From Rhodobiaceae bacterium (GTDB lineage: Bacteria; Pseudomonadota; Alphaproteobacteria; Parvibaculales; Parvibaculaceae), in the NCBI GenBank assembly GCA_021404525.1, contig JAAWWE010000003.1, forward strand, positions 290,680 through 354,679: DNA of 64,000 bases, written 5' to 3'. Below the pieces are notes generated by a model. That model searched no databases, was not told the DNA's origin, and was given only the letters and a program-made list of their open reading frames with translations. Both the position numbers and the translations under genes were made by a program. Below, in pieces: positions 45,701-55,103 of the stretch; the first letter of the stretch is position 1, and every line of letters starts with the position of its first letter.

Positions 45701-47062
45701 TTGGGGACAGGTTCTTTGCGCGCTTTGCTGGCAGAAATCCAGGAAATTCAAGAGGTTACCTATTATGGTCGCGTCGTGAGCGTACAAGGGCTCATGGTGG
45801 AGATCGCAGGTCCCTTACACGCCATGAGCGTGGGCAGCCGTGTGGAAATTACGGCACGCGGCGGTCGCAAGATCCTGGCTGAGGTTGTTGGGTTTCGATC
45901 TGACCGCGCTTTGTGCCTGCCTTTTGGGTCTCTTGAGGGCATTGGCGTGGGCGCACATGCCGCCATTCATGAAAATGTTCCTGCTGTTCATCCTTCTCCA
46001 GCCTGGTTGGGGCGCGTTATTAATGCGATGGGCGAGCCGATCGACGGTAAAGGGCCATTGCCACAGGGGCCGCACCCCTATCACCTAAGAAATTCGCCGC
46101 CGCCAGCGCATTTGCGGAGCCGTGTCGGTGGACCGATTGACCTTGGCGTGCGTGCGTTGAATACCTTTGCGACCTGTTGCGCCGGGCAACGCATGGGTAT
46201 TTTTGCGGGATCTGGTGTTGGTAAGTCGGTCCTTATGTCGATGATGGCCCGCAATACGGCCTGTGATGTCGCCGTTGTGGGGTTGATTGGCGAGCGAGGC
46301 CGCGAAGTTCAGGAATTTATTGAAGACGATCTGGGGCCAGAGGGCCTTGCCCGATCTGTCGTTGTGGTTGCGACATCTGATGAGACCGCGTTGATGCGCC
46401 GTCAGGCGGCACTTCTCACTATGGCGCTTGCAGAGTATTTCCGAGATCAGGAATCTCAGGTCCTTTGCATGATGGACAGTGTGACGCGTTTTGCGATGGC
46501 GCAGCGGGAAATTGGTCTTTCCTGCGGTGAGCCGCCAGCAAGCAAAGGTTATACGCCGACCGTGTTCTCCGAATTGCCGAAGCTTCTGGAGCGTGCGGGA
46601 CCAGGAACCGGTTCCGGGTCGATTACGGGCCTATTCACCGTTCTTGTGGATGGGGATGACCATGACGAGCCGGTTGCAGACAGCGTACGCGGCATTCTCG
46701 ATGGCCATATTGTTATGGAGCGCTCGATCGCAGAGCGTGGCCGGTATCCCGCGATAAACATTTTGAAATCAGTTTCACGGACAATGCCGTCATGTAACGA
46801 ACCTGAGCAGCAGGAGCTGATTGGGGAAGCGCGGGAACTGCTCGCGACATATGACGACATGGAAGAGTTAATCCGTCTGGGTGCGTACCGGCCTGGCTCT
46901 GACGGAAAAGTTGATAAGGCCATTTTTTATCAGCCTGCCTTGGAAGGATTCCTATCGCAGGCGAAATCTGAGCAGACAGACAGAGCTGCTGGATTTAGTT
47001 TGCTGGAAGAGATTTTGCGCGCTCAGCCAGTGGACCCAAGTGAGGCCCAGGAGGGTGAGTGA
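45701..47062 (+). CDS. fliI: Flagellar export ATPase FliI
   Basis: The 453-residue protein is the F1-beta-like ATPase of the flagellar type III secretion system. The Walker A segment is [13 protein letters not shown], followed by [15 protein letters not shown], and the Walker B strand [21 protein letters not shown]. There is no ATG near the start: TTG at 45701 or 45716 is used, the latter just behind GGACAGG. The stop overlaps the fliJ ATG (TGATG). Confidence 0.94.
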   Translation: MGTGSLRALLAEIQEIQEVTYYGRVVSVQGLMVEIAGPLHAMSVGSRVEITARGGRKILAEVVGFRSDRALCLPFGSLEGIGVGAHAAIHENVPAVHPSPAWLGRVINAMGEPIDGKGPLPQGPHPYHLRNSPPPAHLRSRVGGPIDLGVRALNTFATCCAGQRMGIFAGSGVGKSVLMSMMARNTACDVAVVGLIGERGREVQEFIEDDLGPEGLARSVVVVATSDETALMRRQAALLTMALAEYFRDQESQVLCMMDSVTRFAMAQREIGLSCGEPPASKGYTPTVFSELPKLLERAGPGTGSGSITGLFTVLVDGDDHDEPVADSVRGILDGHIVMERSIAERGRYPAINILKSVSRTMPSCNEPEQQELIGEARELLATYDDMEELIRLGAYRPGSDGKVDKAIFYQPALEGFLSQAKSEQTDRAAGFSLLEEILRAQPVDPSEAQEGE

Positions 47063-47493
47063 TGAGAAACAAAGAGTCGCTAATTCGGTTGCATCGATTT
47101 CAGGTCGATGAACGCCGGCGCCAGGTGGCAGACCTGGAATCCATGTTGGATGAGTTCCATCGCCGCGAAGGTGATTTGAACAAGCAGGTCCAGGCGGAGC
47201 AAGACAAGGCGGGTATCTCGGATGTAGGGCACTTTGCCTATCCGATGTTTGCCAAATCGATGCTGGTTCGTCGGGAAAATCTTCTTCAGTCCATTGATGA
47301 GATCAGCAAACAGCTGGATGATGCCAAGGAGCAGTTGGCTGACAGCTACCGCGATCTCAAAAAATACGAACTGATGGAAGAAAACCGGAAGCGCCGGGTG
47401 AAAAAGGAAGCAGTCCGTCTCGAGCAGAAAGAAATGGACGAGATTTCTCTCAATATTCATCGTCAGGGCAACATTGAGGCGAGCAACCAATAG
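47062..47493 (+). CDS. fliJ: Flagellar export chaperone FliJ
   Basis: A 143-residue protein that is almost entirely two long antiparallel helices rich in Arg, Glu, Lys and Gln (RLHRFQVDERRRQVADLESML; LLQSIDEISKQLDDAKEQL). This composition, the length and coupling to fliI by a 1-base stop-start overlap identify FliJ, which binds FliI and the FlhA export gate. Sequence conservation in this family is low, so context carries much of the call. Confidence 0.85.
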   Translation: MRNKESLIRLHRFQVDERRRQVADLESMLDEFHRREGDLNKQVQAEQDKAGISDVGHFAYPMFAKSMLVRRENLLQSIDEISKQLDDAKEQLADSYRDLKKYELMEENRKRRVKKEAVRLEQKEMDEISLNIHRQGNIEASNQ

Positions 47494-47587
47494 AAGATGC
47501 GTCTTTGCATCGGTTTGCTCCTTTTCCTCATGCGATAGTTGGTTAGAATGCGCCTCTCATCATCCTAGGTAGAGAGAGTGTATTGCC

Positions 47588-48073
47588 ATGCCATCTTTTG
47601 ATGTTGTTTCTAAGACTGATTTGGCTGAAGTCGACAATGCCATCCAAAATGTGATGCGCGAGATCGGTCAGCGATACGACTTTAAGGGGTCAAAGAGCTC
47701 TGTCGACCTGGATGAGGCCGAGATCACCATCAACGCGGATGATGATTTGAAGCTCAAACAGGTTCAGGAGCTGTTGCAGGGGCATTTGTCTCGGAGGGGC
47801 ATAGAGCCTGGCATGCTCGATTATAAGTCGGTCGAACCAGCGGCTGGACAGAGTGTGCGGCAAAAGGTTGAGATCAAACAGGGTATCGCTAAAGAGCTCG
47901 CCAAAAAGCTTGTGAAAGAGATCAAGGGGACCAAGATGAAGGTTCAGGTGGCGATCCAGGGAGATGAATTGCGTGTCACTGGAAAAAAACGCGACGACCT
48001 GCAAGAGGTCATCGCGTTTTTGAAAGAAAAGGGTGGTGAGCAGCCGCTTCAGTTCGAGAACTTTCGCGACTGA
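47588..48073 (+). CDS. yajQ: YajQ family cyclic di-GMP/nucleic-acid-binding protein
   Basis: 161 residues with the two-lobe YajQ fold. MPSFDVVSKTDLAEVDNAIQNVMREIGQRYDFKGS at the N-terminus in conserved pieces, and KLVKEIKGTKMKVQVAIQGDELRVTGKKRDDLQEVIAFL at the C-terminus, are diagnostic. Some members bind c-di-GMP and act with transcription factors. GAGAGAG precedes the ATG. It follows fliJ after 94 bp and may be a separate transcript. Confidence 0.93.
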   Translation: MPSFDVVSKTDLAEVDNAIQNVMREIGQRYDFKGSKSSVDLDEAEITINADDDLKLKQVQELLQGHLSRRGIEPGMLDYKSVEPAAGQSVRQKVEIKQGIAKELAKKLVKEIKGTKMKVQVAIQGDELRVTGKKRDDLQEVIAFLKEKGGEQPLQFENFRD

Positions 48074-48088
48074 ACTTTCTGCTGTCTG

Positions 48089-48409
48089 CTATCGGTTCAT
48101 CACAATGCGACGCACAATGTAGAGCACGGCGATTGCGACCAGGTATCCCAGAAAACGAATGCCAATCAGCTTTAGATCACCGTCTACATCTGTGAGATTT
48201 GGCAGCGGGCTTGTGTCGCCAGCAAGGTATCGTCGTCCGCCTGAAACAACTTCATGGATGATTGTGGCTGCAAAGGTCCACGCGATGATCTGCCCAAATC
48301 GACGCATCAAAAACGCCGCGATCAGCGCGATAATCAAACCCTGAATTGAATTGACTGTGTCAAAGCCCTGTTGAAAGAGGGCGATGGCCTGGTTGAGAAT
48401 GTCGTTCAC
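48089..48409 (-). CDS. Hypothetical small membrane protein
   Basis: A 106-residue protein with three hydrophobic segments (about 22-35, 39-55 and 86-102) and a short polar loop containing GGRRYLAGDTSPLPNLTDVDGDLK. No family is recognised. It lies downstream of flhF on the same strand but 142 bp away. Upstream of it lies a perfect CCCGGA/TCCGGG hairpin and a 9-bp direct repeat (ATCCCACAT). It may be membrane-associated machinery of unknown role. Confidence 0.6.
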   Translation of the reverse strand: MNDILNQAIALFQQGFDTVNSIQGLIIALIAAFLMRRFGQIIAWTFAATIIHEVVSGGRRYLAGDTSPLPNLTDVDGDLKLIGIRFLGYLVAIAVLYIVRRIVMNR

Positions 48410-48551
48410 TTTACTTCCCCCGAATTGTCATTGCCGTGCCCGGATCCCACATTCCGGGTGACTGATGTCTAGGGTACAGAGGTGATGTGCCTAATCCCAC
48501 ATCTATTTTGGATGAGGTTAACTGCGCAGGGAAACTGCCGAATTTTGGAAG

Positions 48552-49685
48552 TCACGCCGCTGATATGGGACTGGTTTGTTCCGTAAGCGGTGCATTTTTG
48601 ACGCGTCTCAACAGCATTTGCGCTAGCCTTACAGGCGTTGCGGCGGATACGCCGCGGGCGAGGTAGGGCGTGTCAGAGAATTGCGCGAAAGCGAGGCCGG
48701 CAATTTCGGCTGCTGCGAGGATGCCGCCGAAGCGACGAGATACATCTAACTGTGTAATGATCATGCGACGGACGCCCAGGTCGGCAAAATCCTGCGCGGT
48801 CTCTGCCATACTGCGCGCATCGCCGCTGGCTGCCAGAACCAGGATTGGCTCCGCACCGGAGATCTGCTGTCCCGCAGCTATCTGATTTTGAAGGGCTTTG
48901 CTTCCGTCAATCGTCATGGGATTGGCGGCTGCGGTATCGATGAAACATGCTTCGCGCCGATCGGCCGCTTCAACACCCATGCGGTCAGTGCGCTGATCGA
49001 GCACCAGCCCCATGGCATCGACAGTGTCTGCATGGGCAACCGGAATTTTGAGCAGATCGCCATATGCCTCCGCTTGCGCCGGTGCGCCGGTGCGTTCAGC
49101 GTCGGTCGAGATGATTTGCGCCTGTACGTTTTCAACAGCGGCGCGCGCTGCGAGTTTGGCAACTGTGACTGTTTTGCCGTGGCCTGGAAGTCCGACGGCT
49201 ATGATAGGGTGGGCCGGTGCAATTGGAAGCGGGTCAAACGAAAAACGGTTTTCCAGCGCTGTTGCAAGAGCGTTTACCGGATCATCGGTTTCAGCACGCG
49301 AAGCTTCCTCTGCGAGGGCGCTTGCAAGCACCGTGGGAACACCCTGATCTTCCAATGCCTTGAGCAGGCCGGCGCTAGAAAGCACCAGACTGGTATCAGC
49401 CTGTGTCGCCTGTTCTTCCGCTCTCTCAGCTGGATGAGAAAGAGGGGTCTCGACAGATTTTGGTGAAGCGCTCAAATGTTCTTTCAGGATTTCTTCTAGA
49501 ACAGTTTCTTCAGAAGAGCCGAGTTCGGGGCTGTTTTGGGCCCGCTGATCGAGCGTGGCGGTGACTTCAAAGCCACCATTTTCTCCTTCGATGCTCGACA
49601 CGATGATGGCATCGGCACCCATGGCTTCACGGACCTGATCTACGGCCTCCGCCATGGAATCAGCGATGAATGTTCGCAAGCGCAT
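48552..49685 (-). CDS. flhF: Flagellar SRP-like GTPase FlhF
   Basis: The 377-residue protein starts MRLRTFIADSMAEAVDQVREAMGADAIIVSS, the FlhF basic domain, has a variable linker and a C-terminal NG domain with the P-loop VGLPGHGKTVTVAKLAARAA. FIDTAAANPMT and ITQLDVSRRFGG stand where the DTAG and TKLD boxes are normally found; both deviate from canonical SRP GTPases. FlhF governs flagellar placement. It is the last gene of the fliF operon, 19 bp after flhA. Confidence 0.88.
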   Translation of the reverse strand: MRLRTFIADSMAEAVDQVREAMGADAIIVSSIEGENGGFEVTATLDQRAQNSPELGSSEETVLEEILKEHLSASPKSVETPLSHPAERAEEQATQADTSLVLSSAGLLKALEDQGVPTVLASALAEEASRAETDDPVNALATALENRFSFDPLPIAPAHPIIAVGLPGHGKTVTVAKLAARAAVENVQAQIISTDAERTGAPAQAEAYGDLLKIPVAHADTVDAMGLVLDQRTDRMGVEAADRREACFIDTAAANPMTIDGSKALQNQIAAGQQISGAEPILVLAASGDARSMAETAQDFADLGVRRMIITQLDVSRRFGGILAAAEIAGLAFAQFSDTPYLARGVSAATPVRLAQMLLRRVKNAPLTEQTSPISAA

Positions 49686-49704
49686 CTAATCTGAGTTCCT
49701 GATC

Positions 49705-51837
49705 TTAAACGGTTGCGACGGTCTTGAGCCGTGCTTTCGGGTGAACCTCGTTCTGAGACATGACTATTGTCTGAGGACGGAACCGTTCAATGATGGAGCG
49801 GACATAAGGACGAATACCGGGGCTGGTAAGCAGGACGGGCATTTCTCCGTCTTCTGCTGCCCGCTCAAATTTTTCGCGAACGACGGCGATGAACTGTTGC
49901 AACTCGCTTGGTGCCATTGCCAATTGTTGTTCGTCGCCATTTCCGACCAGGGACTCAGCGAAAGCCTGCTCCCATTGCGGGGAGAGGGTGATGAGACCGA
50001 GCGTGCCGTCAGGTGCCGCATAGGACGCGCAAAGTTGCCGCGCCAAACGCATGCGGACATGTTCCCCAATATGGGTGAGTTGTTTTGTGTGGACGACAGC
50101 TTCTGCGATGCCTTTCATAATTGTGCCCAGATCGCGGATGGAGATGCGTTCGGCCAAAAGTGTCTGAAGCACACGCTGGATACCAGAAATGGTGATCTGG
50201 CTTGGGGCAATGTCTTCGAGCAGCTTTTTATGTTCCTCACCCATTTCGTCGAGCAGTTTCTGAACTTCAGCGTAGGAGAGAAGTTCCTGCATGTTGTCGC
50301 GAATAACCTCGGTGAGGTGAGTGGTGATGACGGTGGGCGGATCAACAACTGTGTAGCCGCGGAAGGCCGCTTCTTCTCGGATGCCCGCATCAATCCAGGT
50401 TGCAGGAAGACCAAAAGTTGGTTCCTTTGTGTGAAGGCCGGGCAGGTCGATCTGACCGCCATGGGGATCCATCACCAGCAATTGACCGACATATACTTCG
50501 CCGCCGCCAGCTTCAACCTCTTTCACGCGCACCATATAGTGGCTGGCTTCCAGCTGCATATTGTCGAGGATACGCACGGGCGGCATGACAAATCCCATAT
50601 CGGCAGCGAACTGGCGACGCAGGGCTTTGATCTGATCGGTGAGCTTCTGGCCTTCGCTGTCATTGATCAATGGCAGCAGCCCGTAGCCAATCTCCAGGCG
50701 CAGCTCGTCAATCTTGAGCGTTTCAGAAATAGGCTCTTCTTTAGGCTCTGCTTCTGTCGCTTCTGTTGAGGCGATGGCTGCGGCCGCTTCGGTCTCTGCC
50801 GCGCTTTTTCTTTTCGAGATGATGCGGTAGGCGAGATATCCGGTTCCGCCGGAAAGTGCTACGAAAGGCAGCATGGGGATACCTGGCAGAAGCGCCATCA
50901 CGCCCAGTACAAAGGACGACATGCCCAGCGCCTGCGGATATCCGGACAGCTGTTCGAACAGCGCCTTGTCTGCAGCGCCTTCGACGCCGGCTTTTGAGAC
51001 GAGGAGGCCAGCGGCGGTTGAAACGATAAGGGCGGGGATCTGACTGACGAGGCCGTCGCCGATTGTGAGGAGTGTGTACCCAGCGCTTGCATCGGCGAAG
51101 GACATTTCCATCTGGCCAACGCCGACGATGATGCCGCCAATAATATTGATGAAGGTGATCAGCAGGCCTGCGATGGCATCGCCGCGCACAAATTTGGACG
51201 CGCCATCCATTGAACCAAAGAATGCAGCTTCGTTTTCGAGATTTTTCCGACGCTCACGTGCCTGGTCTTCGTCAATCAGACCAGAGGACAGATCTGCGTC
51301 AATTGCCATCTGTTTGCCGGGCATCGCATCCAAGGTGAAGCGGGCTGCGACCTCGGCGATACGGCCAGAACCCTTGGTGATGACGACAAAGTTCACGATG
51401 ACCAGGATGGCGAAAACAATGATGCCGATGACAAAATTGCCCTGCATCACAAAATTGCCGAAGGCTTCAATGACCTTCCCGGCGGCGCCTGTGCCTTCGT
51501 GCCCGTGAGACAGGATGAGACGTGTGGAAGCGAGGTTAAGCGCCAGTCTGATCATGGTTGCGATCAGTAGCACAGTCGGGAAGGCACTGAACTCAAGCGG
51601 CTTCTGAATAAAAAGGGCCGTCATGAGGACCAGGACGGAGAAGGTGATCGAAATAGCCAGCGCAAAGTCCAGCATGAAAGCTGGCATTGGCAGGATGAGG
51701 ACAACAACAATGGTCAGGACGCCGAGCGCAAGCGCCAAGTCACTCCGCTTGCCGATCTCAGCGAAAAGGCGTTGTGGTGTTAAGCCGCCCAGACCTCCCC
51801 CGAGGCCTCCGGTCTTACTTGTCCCCACTTCACTCAT
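49705..51837 (-). CDS. flhA: Flagellar export gate protein FlhA
   Basis: From the ATG at 51837 (GGGGA upstream) the protein has 710 residues: eight transmembrane helices in the first half, the conserved FHIPEP-type loop (about 150-220, VITKGSGRIAEVAARFTLDAMPGKQMAIDADL in pieces) and a large cytoplasmic domain. It forms the nonameric export gate for rod, hook and filament proteins. It lies between flbD and flhF in the minus-strand operon. Confidence 0.96.
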   Translation of the reverse strand: MSEVGTSKTGGLGGGLGGLTPQRLFAEIGKRSDLALALGVLTIVVVLILPMPAFMLDFALAISITFSVLVLMTALFIQKPLEFSAFPTVLLIATMIRLALNLASTRLILSHGHEGTGAAGKVIEAFGNFVMQGNFVIGIIVFAILVIVNFVVITKGSGRIAEVAARFTLDAMPGKQMAIDADLSSGLIDEDQARERRKNLENEAAFFGSMDGASKFVRGDAIAGLLITFINIIGGIIVGVGQMEMSFADASAGYTLLTIGDGLVSQIPALIVSTAAGLLVSKAGVEGAADKALFEQLSGYPQALGMSSFVLGVMALLPGIPMLPFVALSGGTGYLAYRIISKRKSAAETEAAAAIASTEATEAEPKEEPISETLKIDELRLEIGYGLLPLINDSEGQKLTDQIKALRRQFAADMGFVMPPVRILDNMQLEASHYMVRVKEVEAGGGEVYVGQLLVMDPHGGQIDLPGLHTKEPTFGLPATWIDAGIREEAAFRGYTVVDPPTVITTHLTEVIRDNMQELLSYAEVQKLLDEMGEEHKKLLEDIAPSQITISGIQRVLQTLLAERISIRDLGTIMKGIAEAVVHTKQLTHIGEHVRMRLARQLCASYAAPDGTLGLITLSPQWEQAFAESLVGNGDEQQLAMAPSELQQFIAVVREKFERAAEDGEMPVLLTSPGIRPYVRSIIERFRPQTIVMSQNEVHPKARLKTVATV

Positions 51838-51882
51838 ACTGTCGTTCCCCAAAAACTCTCAATGACCGAAAGGCGCCTCTGA

Positions 51883-53253
51883 TCAGCCAGCCATGCGGGC
51901 TTCACCAGGCTGCGGCACCTGTACACCTTCGTCTGAATATTGCTTCAGCTTGTTGCGCAGCGTGCGGATTGAGATGCCTAGAATATTCGCGGCATGCGTC
52001 CGATTGCCGATGCAATGGTCAAGCGTGTTCAAGATGAGCTCTTGCTCGACCGCTGCGACCGTCTGGCCAACATAGGTGCGAGATACAGCGTCGGCAGTTG
52101 CTGCCGCCTGTGCCGCTAATCCATCTACTGGTGCAGGGCTTGCATCAAGGCGTGATCCGTCTGGCAGCCGAATGGCTTCCACGTCAATCTCCGGGCCCAT
52201 GGCAAGCAAGACAGCACGGTGAATTGTGTTTTCCAGCTCGCGCACATTCCCCGTCCAACGATGCTTTGCGAGGTGACGACGGGCTTCGAGCGAAATGGCC
52301 TTTCCTTCCAGACCGTTTACGGCTGCGTATTTCTTCGCAAAATGCTCTGCAAGCGCGACAATGTCTGCAGGGCGTTCGCGCAGAGCGGGAAGGGCAAGGT
52401 TGACCACATTCAAGCGATAGAAAAGGTCTTCCCGGAAGCTTCCTTCGCGGATGGATTCCTGCAAGTCCCGGTTTGATGTAGCGATGATACGAATGTCGAC
52501 TTTGATCGGCGCTTTGCCGCCCACGCGGTCGATCTCCTTTTCCTGAATGGCGCGGAGTAGTTTGGACTGCAGGCGAATGTCCATCTCGCTGATTTCATCG
52601 AGGAGCAGTGTGCCGCCATTTGCTTCTTCAAACTTACCGATGCGCCGGGCTACAGCTCCGGTAAATGACCCTTTTTCATGACCGAAAAGTTCGGACTCAA
52701 GCAGATTTTCTGGAATCGCCGCGCAGTTCACTGAGATGAACGGCTTGTCTGAGCGGTTGGACTTGCGATGGACATAGCGCGCCATCACTTCTTTACCTGT
52801 GCCAGACTCGCCGGTGATGAAGATGCTGGCTTCTGATTTTGCTACTTGATCCGCGAAGGCAATCGCTTCTGCCATCTTCTGATCCTGGAAGATGAGTTGA
52901 TGGCTGTCATCGGCAACTGCAGAGAGGACAGCGGCAATGAGTTCCGCGTCTGGCGGCAGCGGAATGTATTCCTTTGCGCCCGCCTGGATTGCTGAGACCG
53001 CTGCTTTGGCGTCTGTTCCGGTGCCACAGGCAACGACTGGCAGACAGATATGTTCGCTTTCCAGCTGGCCAATCAGGCGGGCAATGTCGATGCCTACATC
53101 TACCATCAGCAGATCTGCACCGCGGCCTGAGCGGAGAATTTCAACTGCCTGGTCGCCACGTTCGGCGTGGGTCACTTTTGCGCCTTTTTCCATCGCCATT
53201 TTTGTGGCGGTGGAGAGCTGGCCGTTCAGTGTTCCTACGATCAGAAGTCTCAT
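51883..53253 (-). CDS. flbD: Sigma-54-dependent flagellar regulator FlbD
   Basis: The 456-residue protein has an atypical N-terminal receiver ([12 protein letters not shown], degenerate acidic pocket), an AAA+ domain with [20 protein letters not shown] (Walker A) and [12 protein letters not shown] (Walker B), and a Fis-type HTH ([23 protein letters not shown]). The loop that contacts sigma-54 reads GSFTGA instead of the usual GAFTGA. FlbD switches class II to class III/IV flagellar genes. It lies between motA and flhA, as in the Caulobacter fliF operon. Confidence 0.94.
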   Translation of the reverse strand: MRLLIVGTLNGQLSTATKMAMEKGAKVTHAERGDQAVEILRSGRGADLLMVDVGIDIARLIGQLESEHICLPVVACGTGTDAKAAVSAIQAGAKEYIPLPPDAELIAAVLSAVADDSHQLIFQDQKMAEAIAFADQVAKSEASIFITGESGTGKEVMARYVHRKSNRSDKPFISVNCAAIPENLLESELFGHEKGSFTGAVARRIGKFEEANGGTLLLDEISEMDIRLQSKLLRAIQEKEIDRVGGKAPIKVDIRIIATSNRDLQESIREGSFREDLFYRLNVVNLALPALRERPADIVALAEHFAKKYAAVNGLEGKAISLEARRHLAKHRWTGNVRELENTIHRAVLLAMGPEIDVEAIRLPDGSRLDASPAPVDGLAAQAAATADAVSRTYVGQTVAAVEQELILNTLDHCIGNRTHAANILGISIRTLRNKLKQYSDEGVQVPQPGEARMAG

Positions 53254-53271
53254 GGGAGCAGTTCCTTCTCT

Positions 53272-54039
53272 TCAACTAAATACGTTTACCTGCTCCGACG
53301 GAGGGAGCATGGCATTTACAAGGGATTGGAGGTGGCGAGGGTTTTCTTTTCGGCTGATTGCAGCGGCGCTTGCTGAATAAACGGCAAGATGCACGTTGCG
53401 CTCCTGGGTGAGGCGATCCAGTTTCGCCGCCAGGGGGGCAAGAACCATATTGCCGAGAATGGCGCCATAAAATGTCGTGATGAGGGCAACCGCCATTGCG
53501 GGCCCGATCTGAGCTGGATCATCCAGGACGGAGAGCATCTGCACGAGGCCCACAAGGGTGCCGATCAACCCCATGGCTGGAGCAATCTCGGCGGCGCGCC
53601 GTAAAACAGCAGAGGACTTGGCAGCGCGGTCTTGTGCGGCTGCTCGTTCCGTATTCAACAGACGTTCAATGTCTTCCGGCGCTGCTCCGTCAACCACGAG
53701 AGAGAGGGCGCGCATCAAGAAGGGATTGGAACGAAATTCCTTCATGCGTCGTTCGAGTGTGTGTACACCGTCTTTGCGGGAGCTCTCAGCCAGATGAATG
53801 AGCTTTTCGATAGACGCCCGCGTGTTTACTGAATTGCCGACCAGCGTACGTCCGGCCGCGCGGAGCGCATCGATGATTTCGCTTGCTCGAAAGGAGATGA
53901 GTGTAACTGCGATGGTGCCGCCAAACACAATCAGGAACGCACGCGCATTGAGGAATGCACTTGCGTCTCCGCCCAAGCCAATGGCGAGGGCGACAAGGCC
54001 AAGTCCGGCAAAAAGTCCAATGAGTGTGGCATTGTTCAT
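53272..54039 (-). CDS. motA: Motility protein A (MotA/TolQ/ExbB family)
   Basis: The 255-residue protein has four transmembrane helices and the MotA-type segment EIAPAMGLIGTLVGLVQMLSVLDDPAQIGPAMAVALITTFYGAILGNMVLAPLAAKL in its conserved parts. This PomA/MotA subfamily carries ions with a MotB partner; none is encoded in this operon. The gene sits between fliN and flbD with 18-bp gaps on both sides. It may be a flagellar stator or a paralogue for another process. Confidence 0.82.
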   Translation of the reverse strand: MNNATLIGLFAGLGLVALAIGLGGDASAFLNARAFLIVFGGTIAVTLISFRASEIIDALRAAGRTLVGNSVNTRASIEKLIHLAESSRKDGVHTLERRMKEFRSNPFLMRALSLVVDGAAPEDIERLLNTERAAAQDRAAKSSAVLRRAAEIAPAMGLIGTLVGLVQMLSVLDDPAQIGPAMAVALITTFYGAILGNMVLAPLAAKLDRLTQERNVHLAVYSASAAAISRKENPRHLQSLVNAMLPPSEQVNVFS

Positions 54040-54057
54040 GGGGTTACTCCGGCGGGC

Positions 54058-54420
54058 CTAGTTGGCGCCGCCTTTGATGATCTCTGTCATGGTGACGCCA
54101 AGTTGCTCTTCGACGATGACAACCTCGCCACGGGCCACCAGTCGATCATTGACGTAGATGTCGATGGCTTCGCCAACTTTGCGGTCAAGCTCAACAGTTG
54201 TCCCAGAGTCGAGTTTCAAAAGATCGCTGATCTCAATGTCGGTTTTGCCGAGCACTGCAGATACATTCACTGGCACGTCAAACACAGCTTCGAGATCGGC
54301 GGCGGTCTTCTCGTCGCCATCATCTGTGTCGATAACAGACTCTTCAGCGCCTTCCTCAACAGGCAGGTTGGCTTCGTCTGTCAGGTCTGGCAGGTCCATG
54401 CCTTCTTCTTGATCAGCCAT
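54058..54420 (-). CDS. fliN: Flagellar switch protein FliN
   Basis: A 120-residue protein with an acidic N-terminal tail (about 1-40) and the C-terminal SpoA domain: VFDVPVNVSAVLGKTDIEISDLLKLDSGTTVELDRKVGEAIDIYVNDRLVARGEVVIVEEQLGVTMTEI in pieces. It forms the base of the C-ring and binds FliH. It overlaps fliH by 8 bp. Confidence 0.95.
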   Translation of the reverse strand: MADQEEGMDLPDLTDEANLPVEEGAEESVIDTDDGDEKTAADLEAVFDVPVNVSAVLGKTDIEISDLLKLDSGTTVELDRKVGEAIDIYVNDRLVARGEVVIVEEQLGVTMTEIIKGGAN

Positions 54421-55087
54421 CGTGTGTCTCCATGTTTGCGGGCATCTTTGAGCCGCGCGTCAAGGTCTCTATGTATCTGTTAATGATCTCTGCAGCGCTC
54501 TCTTCGAGTTCCGCGCGGCTGCGGGTTACGCCGCCGTCCGACCATTCGATTTCGCAGTCTCCCAGAGCGATGGTTGGGTCGCCAACCACCATCATTTTTT
54601 CAGCCATGCCGCGCTCCGCGGCTGCTTGCTGCATTGAATCTTGGATGTCATCGACAAGCGCATCGTTGATCCGGACAACCAATCGTGGTTCCCGGTTTAG
54701 ATGTTTCAAACATTCGTGGATGACGGCTTCGATTTCTTTTGCCGGCTGAGCCGCGAGCAGGGCATCGGCAAGCTTCCGTGCAACTGAAAAGGCGAGCTCT
54801 GCAGCATCTGCTCGGACGCCATTCTTAGCCTGCGCCAAATCGCTCAAGGCTGTGGACGCAGCGGTTGCAATCTGCGCAAGTGCGGCTGCGTTTGCTTCGC
54901 GCGTTTGGGCTTCAACTGATGCCAAAGCGTCTGCGGCACCTTCGGCACGTGCTTCGGCCTTCAGTGCTTCGATTTCTTCGTCCGTCCAGCGTGATTTGCG
55001 CGCGAGCTTTTGCGGTGCACTGGCATTGTCGGCAGCGACGTCATCGTCGAACATCTCGTTGAATGTGAATTTGATGGCTTCAGTCAT
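54413..55087 (-). CDS. fliH: Flagellar assembly protein FliH/FlbE
   Basis: The 224-residue protein from the ATG at 55085-55087 has an acidic N-terminus, a long alanine-rich coiled coil (WTDEEIEALKAEARAEGAADAL onward) and a C-terminal globular domain with VVGDPTIALGDCEIEWSDGGVTR, the FliH/HrpE-like motif. In Caulobacter the equivalent gene is flbE. FliH regulates FliI. It lies between fliG and fliN. The name rests on both sequence and context. Confidence 0.85.
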   Translation of the reverse strand: MTEAIKFTFNEMFDDDVAADNASAPQKLARKSRWTDEEIEALKAEARAEGAADALASVEAQTREANAAALAQIATAASTALSDLAQAKNGVRADAAELAFSVARKLADALLAAQPAKEIEAVIHECLKHLNREPRLVVRINDALVDDIQDSMQQAAAERGMAEKMMVVGDPTIALGDCEIEWSDGGVTRSRAELEESAAEIINRYIETLTRGSKMPANMETHDG

Positions 55088-55103
55088 GGGTGTCGTGAGC
55101 TGC

